Below are positions 51,115 to 59,552 of a stretch of DNA of 64,000 nt, one piece after another. The notes under the pieces were generated by a model. The model saw only the letters and a list, made by a program, of their open reading frames with translations. It did no database searches and was not told the origin of the DNA. The DNA lies in assembly GCF_029076695.1 (NCBI RefSeq), contig NZ_JARFIK010000001.1, positions 558,001 to 622,000 on the forward strand. The letters are read 5' to 3'. Every line of letters begins with the position of its first letter. Position 1 is the stretch's first letter. Source of the DNA: Adlercreutzia equolifaciens. GTDB lineage: Bacteria; Actinomycetota; Coriobacteriia; Coriobacteriales; Eggerthellaceae. Made by a program: the position numbers and the translations under genes.

Positions 51115-51936
51115 TTATTTTTCGAAACCGAAGCCCTGGTGGCGCAGCATGGCGGGGATGTCCTCGTAGCGCGTGTAGGGGATAGTGTAGTAGTCGGCTA
51201 CTTCCTGCGTCCACGTGCCGTCCTTCTGATTCGACGCGCGCGTAGCCAAGTAGTGGTGGTAAGCCTCGTCGTAGTCCTTAAGCGTGGGCTTCAGCTCGGT
51301 GTCATAGCGGTCGCGGAAGAACACGGCGCGTTCGGGGAGGCGGGGCTTCAGGTCCGGAATCTCCGCAGCGTGGCCGATGCAGAAGCCGCAGACGGGGAAG
51401 ACGTAGCGCGGCAGCCCCAAAAGCTCCCGCATGGCGGGCTCCTGCTCGCGGGCGGCTCCCACGCAGCAGGTGCCGAGCCCCAGCGCCTCGGCCGCTACCG
51501 TGGCCGACCCCAGGGTGATGCCCACCTCGGTGGCTCCCACGATGATGTTGTCGGCTACGCGTGTCACCTCATCGAAGGCTTCCTCGCTGCAGCTGCAGGC
51601 AAGCCACGTGCGGTAGAAGTCCGCGCAGAACATGAGGAAGACGGGCGCTTCCAGCACATGCTTTTGGTTGCCGCAAAGCTCGTAGGCGCGCTGACGCTGC
51701 GCTGGGTTGTCGACCGACACGATGGAAACGTGCTGGAAGTTGCACCAATTGGGCCCTTCCTCCACGGCGGCGATAATGGTTTGCAGCTCGGTTTCGGTGA
51801 CGGGCTCGTCGGTGTAAGAGCGAATGCTGCGATGATGGCTCATTTGGCGGAGAATCGGGTTTTCCGCGAACAGCTGCGTTGCCTCGGGGCTTAGTTCGCC
51901 ACGGACGGTTGCCTGGGTTGTGTTGTGAGAAGTCAT
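51115..51936 (-). CDS. NADPH-dependent nitroreductase/flavin reductase (NfsA/FRP type)
   Basis: Protein of 273 residues begun at MTSHNTTQATV, eight bases after AAGGTGG; an ATG seven codons earlier is possible. SHHRSIRSYTDEPVTE is the FMN phosphate-binding opening, EGPNWCNFQHVSIVSV and VGATEVGITLGSATVAAEALG are family blocks, and LGLPRYVFPVCGFCIGHA follows. It transfers hydride from NAD(P)H to nitro, quinone or flavin acceptors. It stands alone with no partner genes. Confidence 0.88.
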   Translation of the reverse strand: MTSHNTTQATVRGELSPEATQLFAENPILRQMSHHRSIRSYTDEPVTETELQTIIAAVEEGPNWCNFQHVSIVSVDNPAQRQRAYELCGNQKHVLEAPVFLMFCADFYRTWLACSCSEEAFDEVTRVADNIIVGATEVGITLGSATVAAEALGLGTCCVGAAREQEPAMRELLGLPRYVFPVCGFCIGHAAEIPDLKPRLPERAVFFRDRYDTELKPTLKDYDEAYHHYLATRASNQKDGTWTQEVADYYTIPYTRYEDIPAMLRHQGFGFEK

Positions 51937-52073
51937 CGATATGCCACCTTCGCTCATGAGGAAATGCCAGGATATTATCCTTCGACGAGGCATTATAGGT
52001 TCATGGCGATGGTGACCGCCTCCCGCTGCCGCGCTTGTTGCCTGTGTGATGAAAACGAGGCCGGGCGGGGCAC

Positions 52074-52550
52074 CTAGCGGTCGAGCTTGACAGCAGTGGC
52101 CGTGACCGACGCGCCGAACAGGCCGGCATAGGGCATGTACACGTCGTACCGTACGCCCAGAACCCCGTCGGCCCCCCGTTGATGGGCGCGCCAGAGCAGC
52201 TCTTCCCACGCGATGCGCTTGGCTCGCTCCATCTTTTGGGCAAGTTCCATAGAGCGCTGCCCCGTGAGGTCGGCCGCCACCGCATCGACGGCGGAAGGAA
52301 TGCCGGACCCCACCATACCGTCAGTGCTGATAGTGTCCAGGTACTCTATCACGCGGAACCCATCAAAGGAGGAGCCCGCCGTTGTGAGAAGCAGCTGCGG
52401 GTTCTTTTCCAGATCGCTGAGGAATTGGATCTTCGCGGCGTTCTCCTGGGTGGCCGCCGCATCGGTGCGCGCAAAGGTATCCAGCGCGGCCTCGTCCCGA
52501 CGGTCCACGCGCTCACGCAGGTTATCGACTTCTTCCGTGACCGCACCCAT
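52074..52550 (-). CDS. YbjQ-like (PF01906) putative heavy-metal-binding protein
   Basis: Protein of 158 residues started at MGAVTEEVDN after GGGAGGTGG. About 55 N-terminal helical residues are followed by a YbjQ-type domain: LLTTAGSSFDGFRVIEYLDTIS, then a helical region and GADGVLGVRYDVYMP. YbjQ pentamers are of unclear function. The extra helical N-terminus is not usual. It lies between the nitroreductase and HXXEE genes with no evident operon. Confidence 0.78.
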   Translation of the reverse strand: MGAVTEEVDNLRERVDRRDEAALDTFARTDAAATQENAAKIQFLSDLEKNPQLLLTTAGSSFDGFRVIEYLDTISTDGMVGSGIPSAVDAVAADLTGQRSMELAQKMERAKRIAWEELLWRAHQRGADGVLGVRYDVYMPYAGLFGASVTATAVKLDR

Positions 52551-52681
52551 CGCGCCACCTCCCGTTTCACCGCCAAGAGCAACTGACGCCATTATCACCC
52601 AACGCCACCAAGTGTCGCGGCACACGGCCCATCGGTTTCCAAGCGGGTATCTGCGAGTGGGGTGTCGGCGTGCTCGCAGAA

Positions 52682-53305
52682 TTATCGACCGTGCATCTCT
52701 TTGATCCTTGTGCGCATCATCTTGGGAAATTCGCGGTACTTGATGCCGACGAGCTTGGTCAGGCGGCTCTGCATGAATGCGAAGCATGCAAAATAGAGCA
52801 CGACAGCCACGAGGTATTCCCACAGGGCTATCGGGCAGCTGGTAATGAGGTAGGCAAGGCATCCGATACCCACCGCGAACTCTGCAAGGGCCGTCACCAG
52901 CCCGGGAGTGTACGGCCGCTTCAACTTGAAGAGCTTGATTCCCGCCACATGGACGATGCCCTCAAAGATGCTCAGGTAAACGGGCAGCAGCACGAGCAGC
53001 CAAACCGTGTCGAAGAAGAACGGAACCACGGTGAAGCTCATGATAAGAATCATGGTGGGGATGCGCGAAAGGTTCGCCGTCTCTTGGCTCACGTCCATCT
53101 TAAGAAGATTCTTCGCCATGAGGTCGACGAAACCGCCCGGATACTTGCCCTCTTCCCACTCGTGCAGTACGAACAACCACATGAAGGCGATCATGAACCG
53201 TTGGATGATGCTCAGAGTCGGATAAAGCGCCACGGCGCAGACGATAAACGTTCCCAGGACGAACGTCAGCACCTCGAGGTTGTACTTGGCCACCCAGTTT
53301 TTCAT
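52682..53305 (-). CDS. HXXEE-domain membrane protein
   Basis: Protein of 207 residues begun at MKNWVAKYNLEVLT after AGGAGGCG; the frame runs on upstream across the promoter. Four to six helices. The signature VLHEWEEGKYPGGFVDL holds the His-x-x-Glu-Glu motif of PF13787, and later His residues (GIVHVAG) may join a metal site. Members often sit next to TetR repressors, as here: a divergent tetR gene is 120 bases away. Confidence 0.82.
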   Translation of the reverse strand: MKNWVAKYNLEVLTFVLGTFIVCAVALYPTLSIIQRFMIAFMWLFVLHEWEEGKYPGGFVDLMAKNLLKMDVSQETANLSRIPTMILIMSFTVVPFFFDTVWLLVLLPVYLSIFEGIVHVAGIKLFKLKRPYTPGLVTALAEFAVGIGCLAYLITSCPIALWEYLVAVVLYFACFAFMQSRLTKLVGIKYREFPKMMRTRIKEMHGR

Positions 53306-53330
53306 GGCAGTTCGCCTCCTGTTCGAATAT

Positions 53331-53359
53331 TGACCGACATTATATCGGACGATACTATG
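53331..53359 (+). promoter_or_regulatory. Sigma-70-type promoter of the tetR gene
   Basis: TTGACC (53331-53336), 17-bp spacer, TACTAT (53354-53359). A minus-strand TATAAT (53345-53340) for the HXXEE gene overlaps the spacer, so one bound repressor could block both directions. Confidence 0.6.
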
Positions 53360-53425
53360 TTGGAAGATATAGGTGAATTCATCAACCAACAATGTTTCGG
53401 GGATTGTCGGAATAAGAGGGCGAAC

Positions 53426-53989
53426 ATGGCCAAGAAAGATCCAATGAGGCGAGCTGCCACCCGGCAGCGACTCATAGACGCCTACATAAATTTATATAGA
53501 ACGCATCCTGGAAAGGCGGTTACTGCCTCAGAGGTCATCGGCGAGGCCGGCGTGAACCGATCAACGTTTTATGAGTATTTCACCAGCGTTCAAAACCTTA
53601 AGCAGTCGGTTGAGGACGAGTTGGTAGATGCGATGGAAAAAACCGCGGAAAGGGCTATCGCTTCAAGTGGCAGCTTCGACATCATCAACCTCGTCTCGCA
53701 AACCTATCGTGACCACGGTGCTCTGATAGGTCTTCTTTTTGGCGAAAACGGAAGCCCGTCTTTTATGGCTCGTGCGAAGGAGGCATTGACGCCTCTTATT
53801 CTCCAGGCTCTTGCCGGGCGCGCCTCCGCCGAAGAGGCGCCCTATATTGCGGAATTCATAGCGAGTGGGCTGATCTCGCTCTATGCACGGTGGTTCAAGA
53901 GCGGCGAAGATATCCTCGTGGAGGAGTTGGCGCCCCTAGCGCGACAGCTCGTTTTCGCGTGCATTGAGTCGCCGAGGGACTCTTTCTGA
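53426..53989 (+). CDS. TetR/AcrR-family regulator
   Basis: Protein of 187 residues begun at MAKKDPMRRAATRQRL; the frame is open far upstream but lies antisense to the HXXEE gene. The helix-turn-helix is AYINLYRTHPGKAVTASEVIG, EAGVNRSTFYEYFTS. It is divergent from the HXXEE membrane gene and probably represses it. Its TGA stop coincides with the first bases of an interspersed repeat. Confidence 0.88.
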   Translation: MAKKDPMRRAATRQRLIDAYINLYRTHPGKAVTASEVIGEAGVNRSTFYEYFTSVQNLKQSVEDELVDAMEKTAERAIASSGSFDIINLVSQTYRDHGALIGLLFGENGSPSFMARAKEALTPLILQALAGRASAEEAPYIAEFIASGLISLYARWFKSGEDILVEELAPLARQLVFACIESPRDSF

Positions 53990-54078
53990 GACAGCCAACC
54001 GTCTGAGTTGTTTCGCGGGGCGAGGCGACTCAGACGGTTGGCCGTCTCATTGCGAGTCGTCTCATTTGCTGTCTCGTG
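53987..54078 (+). repeat. Inverted pair of interspersed repeats overlapping the tetR stop
   Basis: A first half starting at the TGA of the tetR stop (53987-54008) and an inverted copy (54028-54049) are complementary over 22 bases with one mismatch around a 19-nt loop. Further partial ends follow (GTCGTCTCA, GCTGTCTCG to about 54078). It could act as a terminator stem. Confidence 0.85.
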
Positions 54079-54178
54079 CAGTGCCGCATCCTCGCCCCTC
54101 GCACCCTATACCGCCGGGGGCCCAATGGTCGTGCTACGATGTCGTGCGTTGATTGGACGAAGAGGAGGAGCGAGGGCT

Positions 54179-54628
54179 ATGGATGCGGCGAAGCGCAAGG
54201 AGATTGCGGCGGCCTGGAAGAGCCGTCGCCCCAACATGGGCGTGTTCGCGGTTACGTGCACGGCGACGGGCGACGTGTTCCTGGGTGCGGCTGTCGATAC
54301 CGACCGGGCCATGAACGGCGTGCGAGCGCGGCTCGACGGCGGCCTGCATCGCTGTAAGCAGCTTCAGGCGCTGTGGAACGAGCACGACGCCGAAGGGTTC
54401 GAGTACGAGGTGGTGGAGCTGCTCGAGTACGACGATCCCGGCGACGTCGGCCCCGATGACCTGGAGGCGCCGCTTGTTCTCGTGGCCGAGCGCATGCCGG
54501 GGATGGTGCGATTGCAGGAAGGGCGCCGAGGGCGGATGCATGGGGTCGACCCTTCAGGGGGTCTCTTGCTGGGAGTAAGGAGGACCGGGATCTGCGGCAA
54601 CCAGCATATCGACAACTACTTCAAATAA
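54179..54628 (+). CDS. GIY-YIG nuclease-family protein
   Basis: Protein of 149 residues begun at MDAAKRKEIAAAWKSRRPN; AGGAGGAG lies about ten bases before. The first 100 residues (MGVFAVTCTATGDVFLGAAVDT, LDGGLHRCKQLQALWNEHDA, EGFEYEVVELLEYDDPG) match the short GIY-YIG-like proteins, although the GIY and YIG strands are altered so catalysis is doubtful. The last 40 residues are unlike relatives and may be new coding sequence. It opens the AT-richer defence-type region. Confidence 0.72.
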   Translation: MDAAKRKEIAAAWKSRRPNMGVFAVTCTATGDVFLGAAVDTDRAMNGVRARLDGGLHRCKQLQALWNEHDAEGFEYEVVELLEYDDPGDVGPDDLEAPLVLVAERMPGMVRLQEGRRGRMHGVDPSGGLLLGVRRTGICGNQHIDNYFK

Positions 54629-54731
54629 AGCGGGCTACAGAAGGCTGCAGCAGTAAAGCATTTCTTGACAACTGCGCCGATGGCGAAACCCAAGGGGAAT
54701 CTGGTGCAAAATTTGCACCAGCTCAAGCTGA

Positions 54732-55315
54732 ATGCGATCAAACCTCAGTGGTTTGCAGTTTCTCGCGAATAAGTTGCGCTGGCACTGCAATGGCCTTCCG
54801 CAAAGAGAACTGCCTCGCATTCCGTTCGCCAAGGACTTCAAGGTATTCTCCTTTGCCGGTAGAGAGCTTGCTGATCTGCATCTGAATTATGAGACAGCGG
54901 TGCCGTATCCTCTGGTTGTCAAAGGAGATGAGGGGAATCTCGGCCGTGTGGAAAAATGAAGTGGGGAAAGCGAAAAGACCCTGAAACTGGGAAAAATGTG
55001 GACGAATATACGGTGCTCGTCTACAACGAGTGCTTGACGTATCGTGATATTCCCGAGACGGCAAACGACTACAAAGTTAATGGTCGCAGCCCGCTTGAAT
55101 GGATGATTGACAGGTATCAAGTTAAGAAGGACAATACCTCGGGAATCGTGAACGATCCTACCGATTATGGCAATGACCCGGCATATACCAGCAGGCTGAC
55201 ACCGCGTCTAGTGGCAGTCTCAATGCAGACGTTGGAAATAGTTAGTCAGCTCCTTTTGCTGAACGAGCTTCCGCAGCCGGATTGCTTCCCGTTCGCATGG
55301 AAGGCTGGAGAATAG
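54732..55315 (+). pseudogene. Broken C-terminus of a Type ISP restriction-modification enzyme
   Basis: Two overlapping frames (54732-54959 and 54956-55315) together encode PRIPFAKDFKVFSFAGRELA, LHLNYE, YRDIPETANDYKVNGRSPLEWM, DRYQVKKDNTSGIVNDPTDY, then SRLTPRLVAVSMQTLEIV. These are the C-terminal target-recognition region of single-chain Type ISP (LlaBIII-like) enzymes, normally at the end of about 1,500 residues. The methylase, helicase and nuclease parts are missing, and the frames are joined by an ATGA shift, so it cannot be functional alone. Confidence 0.75.
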
Positions 55316-55317
55316 CA

Positions 55318-55629
55318 GTGAATTTCCTTCAGAAGCTGATAGGCGCGATTACGTCGAGGCCGAAGCTTGCTAAGGGGCTCTTTGGCGGTTTGCTGGTTCT
55401 TGTGGGTACTGCACTTGGAAGCCTTGTCACGCGTAAGGTTGATGCGAAGAAATACCAGGAAGAAATTGCCAGTCTGCAGAAGGTGATTATTGATCACGAG
55501 GCAGAGATCTTGATATTGGAGCAAGGGAGGCGTGGGGATAGGCGCAAGGCCAGGAAGCTCGCAAAGCAGAGCGAGAAGCTCATGGCGCGCATTGTGGAGT
55601 TGGAAGGCAAGCTGGCCAATGCGGAATAG
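55318..55629 (+). CDS. Small membrane-anchored coiled-coil protein, unknown
   Basis: Protein of 103 residues. It starts at GTG with GGAGA six bases before; upstream in frame lies the restriction remnant. One N-terminal membrane helix (LFGGLLVLVGTALGSLVTRK) is followed by about 65 residues of heptad-like helix (YQEEIASLQKVIIDHEAEIL and on to MARIVELEGKLANAE). No family recognised. The next gene starts inside its last four codons, so the two are translated together. Confidence 0.7.
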   Translation: MNFLQKLIGAITSRPKLAKGLFGGLLVLVGTALGSLVTRKVDAKKYQEEIASLQKVIIDHEAEILILEQGRRGDRRKARKLAKQSEKLMARIVELEGKLANAE

Positions 55630-56980
55630 GGTCGACGAGCAGGTTCAGGATGTGACTAATGTCCTCGCGGCGCAGAAGATTCGACTCGCTGCGCTGTGTG
55701 ACGACACTGATGATGATCTGGGCAGCGCCCTCGATAAGGCCGACGACTTCCTTGCGCTTCGGGGCGTCAAGGTGGAGGACGTCGGAGACGGAGTGGACGT
55801 GGAAGACGAGCCCCAGCTTGTACGGGTGTCCTCATGGAGCCAGATGGTAAGGGGGTCCGATCAGGTTATAGAGGGGGACGCCAGGTTGGACGAGCTTTTG
55901 GGTTCTGACGAGCTGGAGGGATGCACTCAGGTCATCCACGAGCTCAACGAGTCCTATAAGTGCATCCATCGCCTGGACAAGCTTGACATTGGCATTGCCG
56001 CTTCGGCCGCAGTAGTATCTGCCGCCCTCGACATTCTCGCGGTGGGCGTTCCCGAGAAAACCAAGGATGGGATAAAGGAGGCCCCGCTCGGTAATTTCAT
56101 TCGCGAGCAGTTCGATCAGGCTTTCCCTGGAGAAGAAATGGAGCGTCTGGCAAACCAGATGCGGTCGAAGGTACCCTACGACGCTCAGGACAACAGAAAC
56201 ACCGCTGAGTACGTGGAGGGGCTTAGCGCCTACTACCATCGGTTGCTATCGCTTGGCCATGATCCGTTTCTGGGGCTGTTTGTAGGGGTGCACGATATCG
56301 TGACCGGCAAGATGACAACGATCGATAAGGCTGGCAAGCTCGTTTCGCAGGCTGTGGCTGGATATGCCGACCGAACGGAGAAGGATATCTTCAGCGCTGT
56401 ATGCAAACAGGTGCTTCACTTTATGAGTGACGCGAGCACCTCGATGGGCCTGCCTGCGCCTTTGATGGGGCTGTTCAATACTTTGCAGGTTGGAAAGTTC
56501 GGCCCTGACAGCCAGACGATTGCTGAGATTGTGCAGGGAATGTACTTCGAAGGATACGACTTCGTGCACTTTGTGTCTCAGGCTGTTCCCGTTATGGTTG
56601 CCGAGGTAATTGTGCGGCTTGGATGGGCTGCGAAGAGGATCAGCGAGGGACATTCAGCCAAGGATAGCATCCCATTTTCCATTAAGCATGCGAAACATCC
56701 CAAGCTGGGCACGATGTTGTTCATTGCCCACGCCGGTGCGACCGCTGTAAATGCTGGGAACGTCTACTTCACTAAGAACCCACTGGCGATCAACTACCCG
56801 CAGTGGGTGGCATTTGCGGTATATTCCTTCAAGCAGGCGAAGTGGGTGCTTTTGGATAAGCCGGATCAGCAGAACAAATATGTGCTGGACCAGATTGCAG
56901 TTGAGACAGGGGAATTACTGAGGCGGTCAGAAGAGAGGCTGGCTAAAGGGGCTGAAGGGTTTACGATAGTGTTCGGCTAG
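55619..56980 (+). CDS. Large protein of unknown function, coupled to the coiled-coil gene
   Basis: Protein of 453 residues started at MRNRVDEQVQDV; GGAAGGC lies about ten bases upstream, and the start overlaps the preceding stop by 11 bases. An acidic N-terminus (to about 90) leads to an Ala-rich helix (IGIAASAAVVSAALDILAVG) and a mostly helical body (QMRSKVPYDAQDNRNTAEYV, LGHDPFLGLFVGVHDIVTGK, AKHPKLGTMLFIAHAGATAV). I recognise no domain. Its place between a restriction remnant and an IetAS-like pair suggests a defence or mobile-element role. The 298 bases after it (56981-57278) hold no supportable gene. Confidence 0.7.
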   Translation: MRNRVDEQVQDVTNVLAAQKIRLAALCDDTDDDLGSALDKADDFLALRGVKVEDVGDGVDVEDEPQLVRVSSWSQMVRGSDQVIEGDARLDELLGSDELEGCTQVIHELNESYKCIHRLDKLDIGIAASAAVVSAALDILAVGVPEKTKDGIKEAPLGNFIREQFDQAFPGEEMERLANQMRSKVPYDAQDNRNTAEYVEGLSAYYHRLLSLGHDPFLGLFVGVHDIVTGKMTTIDKAGKLVSQAVAGYADRTEKDIFSAVCKQVLHFMSDASTSMGLPAPLMGLFNTLQVGKFGPDSQTIAEIVQGMYFEGYDFVHFVSQAVPVMVAEVIVRLGWAAKRISEGHSAKDSIPFSIKHAKHPKLGTMLFIAHAGATAVNAGNVYFTKNPLAINYPQWVAFAVYSFKQAKWVLLDKPDQQNKYVLDQIAVETGELLRRSEERLAKGAEGFTIVFG

Positions 56981-57278
56981 CATTTGGCTGTGATGCTGCA
57001 AGGTGTGCATGCGGCACCTCCCCTGAGCTCATCGCCTTGGTTCAAGATTTCTATTGCAGCCTCATGTAGTTGATTTAGCCCAGCTCTAACGCCAACATTG
57101 GGGGCATGATCCAAACCAGCAGGCTGACCGTGCAGAACTCCCCAAAAGAGGAGACTGCCTGGCTGTTGACTGCGAGTCGGAGACGATTGGACGGCGAGGG
57201 AGCTAGTATGTTTGTCGTTTAATGATGATTTCGTGCGCTACTCAAGCTCGCAGACGTCTTGCTCTTGTTTGCCGTTAA

Positions 57279-59552
57279 TCAGTCATCAAAATCGATTTCT
57301 GCATCCATCTCTTGTCGAAGATCAAGCCTTGCTTCCATGTCGATGCGATTGACAATCCATCCTGCCGCCTGGCAGTTAAACACGAACTCGTCAATGCGAT
57401 TGTTTCCGTGCAAGTCTTTTAAGGTGACAACTACGCCAACAGGCGTGTCCTCACTTGTTCTTTCGGACCGTACGCTCGCTCGGTCTTTAAGCGTGAATGC
57501 AAGCCCCCAACGGCCAAAACCATAAGACTTTTTCGCCCGAGCACCAGGTTTGATAATTTCCCCTATATGTTTCACATTGTCCCATTTGCGATAATTATCG
57601 CGGGCTATATCTTCGCTGATAGCAGCATCGAGCGTGTCCTGTTTGTCATTGTTGATAGGTTTAATCGCGAACTTGCGCTCTTCGGTCCCATCAGCCTTTT
57701 TCGTAACTCTTTCAAATACTCTCCCGAGACGAAGACTTACCTCTGTACGCGTGTAATCCACGCCTTCTTTTCTGGAGCAATTTGGGAAATAGCAAAGAGT
57801 CGCTCGTGCCGCAAACGGAAAGTTGTTCTTTTCCATGGGTATGGGCAATTGCATCGTTGAGGTTTCGTAGCTTTGCAGTCTTGCGCTTAAGAAGAATTTG
57901 ATCTCATCTGCATTAGAGTTGAGAACGTCTTCAATGTTTTTGGGAACCGTGCCAAAACCCCTGAAATTTGACTCCTCGATCCTTCTCCATCCTATAGCCG
58001 AATCAATGACAAGTGCCTTGGCTATTTCTCGAGGCAGGCCCATTTTGTATACAAGAAATGCGATTTTGCGAGTTATCCAAGGGGCCGCATATGATGTTCC
58101 ATACCCTAACACTGTATCGAAAACACCCGCGACAGTAATTGGTTTGTCTTCAGTTCCGCCGACAGCGCAAACATCGGGCTTGGAATGAAACTGGAGGACA
58201 GGCCCTCGCCGCGAAGTATTCATTAAATTGTTGTTAATATCAACGCTATTAACAACAATTGAGTTCACCGAGTCAGCGGGCGCCCCGATTCGTCTATCCT
58301 CCGCATTGTCTGTATCGTTCGTGCCGGCTACGATGAAAATAACATTATTTTCGGCTTGGATGCGATCAAGAATTGCGGCTTCGGGGGATATGGCATTAAC
58401 GTCAATTGCGAGCTTGGAACCTAGCGAAAGATTCCAAACTGTGATTCTGGGGTTTTCGTTCACGATTTGCTCAATATTACGCAGAATCTGGAAAGAATCG
58501 AACTCGCCGCTCTTGGCAACAATAAAATGCTTGACACGAAAGCGTCCGCAGTTGTCCTCGAGCTCTGGATTCAGGGCAGGACCGTCAACAATTAGTGAGG
58601 AGACGGCCGTGCCGTGCTCCTTATCTTTTTCTTTTAGCTGACCGAATCCAGCGTCAAGTCTATAGTCGGTCTCAACCCAATCTGCAAAATACGCTTCCTC
58701 GAAAAAACCTGTATCAATAACACCAACTTGGTGTTCGCCTTCTGGGTCGGGGATATAGAGCGGAAGAGGATTTTTTGATTTGCCGGCTGGCAGATCGGGC
58801 TCATACGTACTGAGATCAGTCGACATTGAAATAAGAAAAGGAGCCTTCCTTTGTAGCTTCTCGTAGTCAGACTTAGTTAGCCTGTAAGAGCCTTCGAGTT
58901 CAGATGCTCCAAGAGGTTTGATATCAAATAAGCTAAGTTGTTCTGATGCGCTGATGGTGTTTTCGAACAGCGAGACGATCATTGTATCGTGCGACTTTTT
59001 CTTCTCAAATTCTCGATCGACACCAAACTTATCGACATAAAAGGCATCACGAACGGCGTTGCCGAACGTTGTTTTGTTGATGCTTTTAAAGTCATACGAG
59101 CTTGCTGGTGCCATTGCGAGTTTCAATTTGTCAGCGTCAATGAGCCCATCAAATTGATTCTGAATTATTTCGCTAACAACCTTTAGTAAGCCAATGCTGG
59201 ACGTAAGAACGCCATCGTCTACGAGATACGTAATGAGATGCTTTGGTTTATAAGGATAGTCGTAAAACCGTGCGCCGACAATATTGATGCTTGGATCCTC
59301 CTTGTCTCGAGCGAGAACTCTGCTCAGCCGATTGCTTTTCGCAATAATCCGAGTGTAGTACACGCTTACTAGAGGATTAAGCTCCAGCTCATTATCTCGC
59401 CAGAAAGCCTGTACAGCTGCCAATTGCTCGATTAGCTCATTAACATGCTTAAGCGAAACATATCCTCCTTTTGGAAGTACGGGTGGTCCAGCAGGATTCC
59501 CTTTTCTTTGAGAAAGCGAACCTTTGAGCTCTAGCAGTTCGTTACTTGACAT
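57279..59552 (-). CDS. ietS: Subtilisin-like (S8) protease, IetS-like defence effector
   Basis: Protein of 757 residues. The catalytic triad is visible as Asp280 in GVIDTGFFEE, His313 in KEHGTAVSS and Ser487 in GYGTSYAAPW, with an oxyanion Asn in FIVAGTNDTDN. About 260 residues come before the protease and 250 after. The partner AAA ATPase gene overlaps its start by 11 bases, the arrangement of the IetAS anti-phage pair. The GC content is visibly lower than in most of the window, consistent with recent transfer. Confidence 0.82.
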   Translation of the reverse strand: MSSNELLELKGSLSQRKGNPAGPPVLPKGGYVSLKHVNELIEQLAAVQAFWRDNELELNPLVSVYYTRIIAKSNRLSRVLARDKEDPSINIVGARFYDYPYKPKHLITYLVDDGVLTSSIGLLKVVSEIIQNQFDGLIDADKLKLAMAPASSYDFKSINKTTFGNAVRDAFYVDKFGVDREFEKKKSHDTMIVSLFENTISASEQLSLFDIKPLGASELEGSYRLTKSDYEKLQRKAPFLISMSTDLSTYEPDLPAGKSKNPLPLYIPDPEGEHQVGVIDTGFFEEAYFADWVETDYRLDAGFGQLKEKDKEHGTAVSSLIVDGPALNPELEDNCGRFRVKHFIVAKSGEFDSFQILRNIEQIVNENPRITVWNLSLGSKLAIDVNAISPEAAILDRIQAENNVIFIVAGTNDTDNAEDRRIGAPADSVNSIVVNSVDINNNLMNTSRRGPVLQFHSKPDVCAVGGTEDKPITVAGVFDTVLGYGTSYAAPWITRKIAFLVYKMGLPREIAKALVIDSAIGWRRIEESNFRGFGTVPKNIEDVLNSNADEIKFFLSARLQSYETSTMQLPIPMEKNNFPFAARATLCYFPNCSRKEGVDYTRTEVSLRLGRVFERVTKKADGTEERKFAIKPINNDKQDTLDAAISEDIARDNYRKWDNVKHIGEIIKPGARAKKSYGFGRWGLAFTLKDRASVRSERTSEDTPVGVVVTLKDLHGNNRIDEFVFNCQAAGWIVNRIDMEARLDLRQEMDAEIDFDD

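Noticed and set aside
52710-53400. Upstream extension of the tetR gene at 53.4 kb (frame open from 52.7 kb)
   Set aside because: It lies antisense to the HXXEE gene and crosses the promoter; the helix-turn-helix starts properly at 53426.
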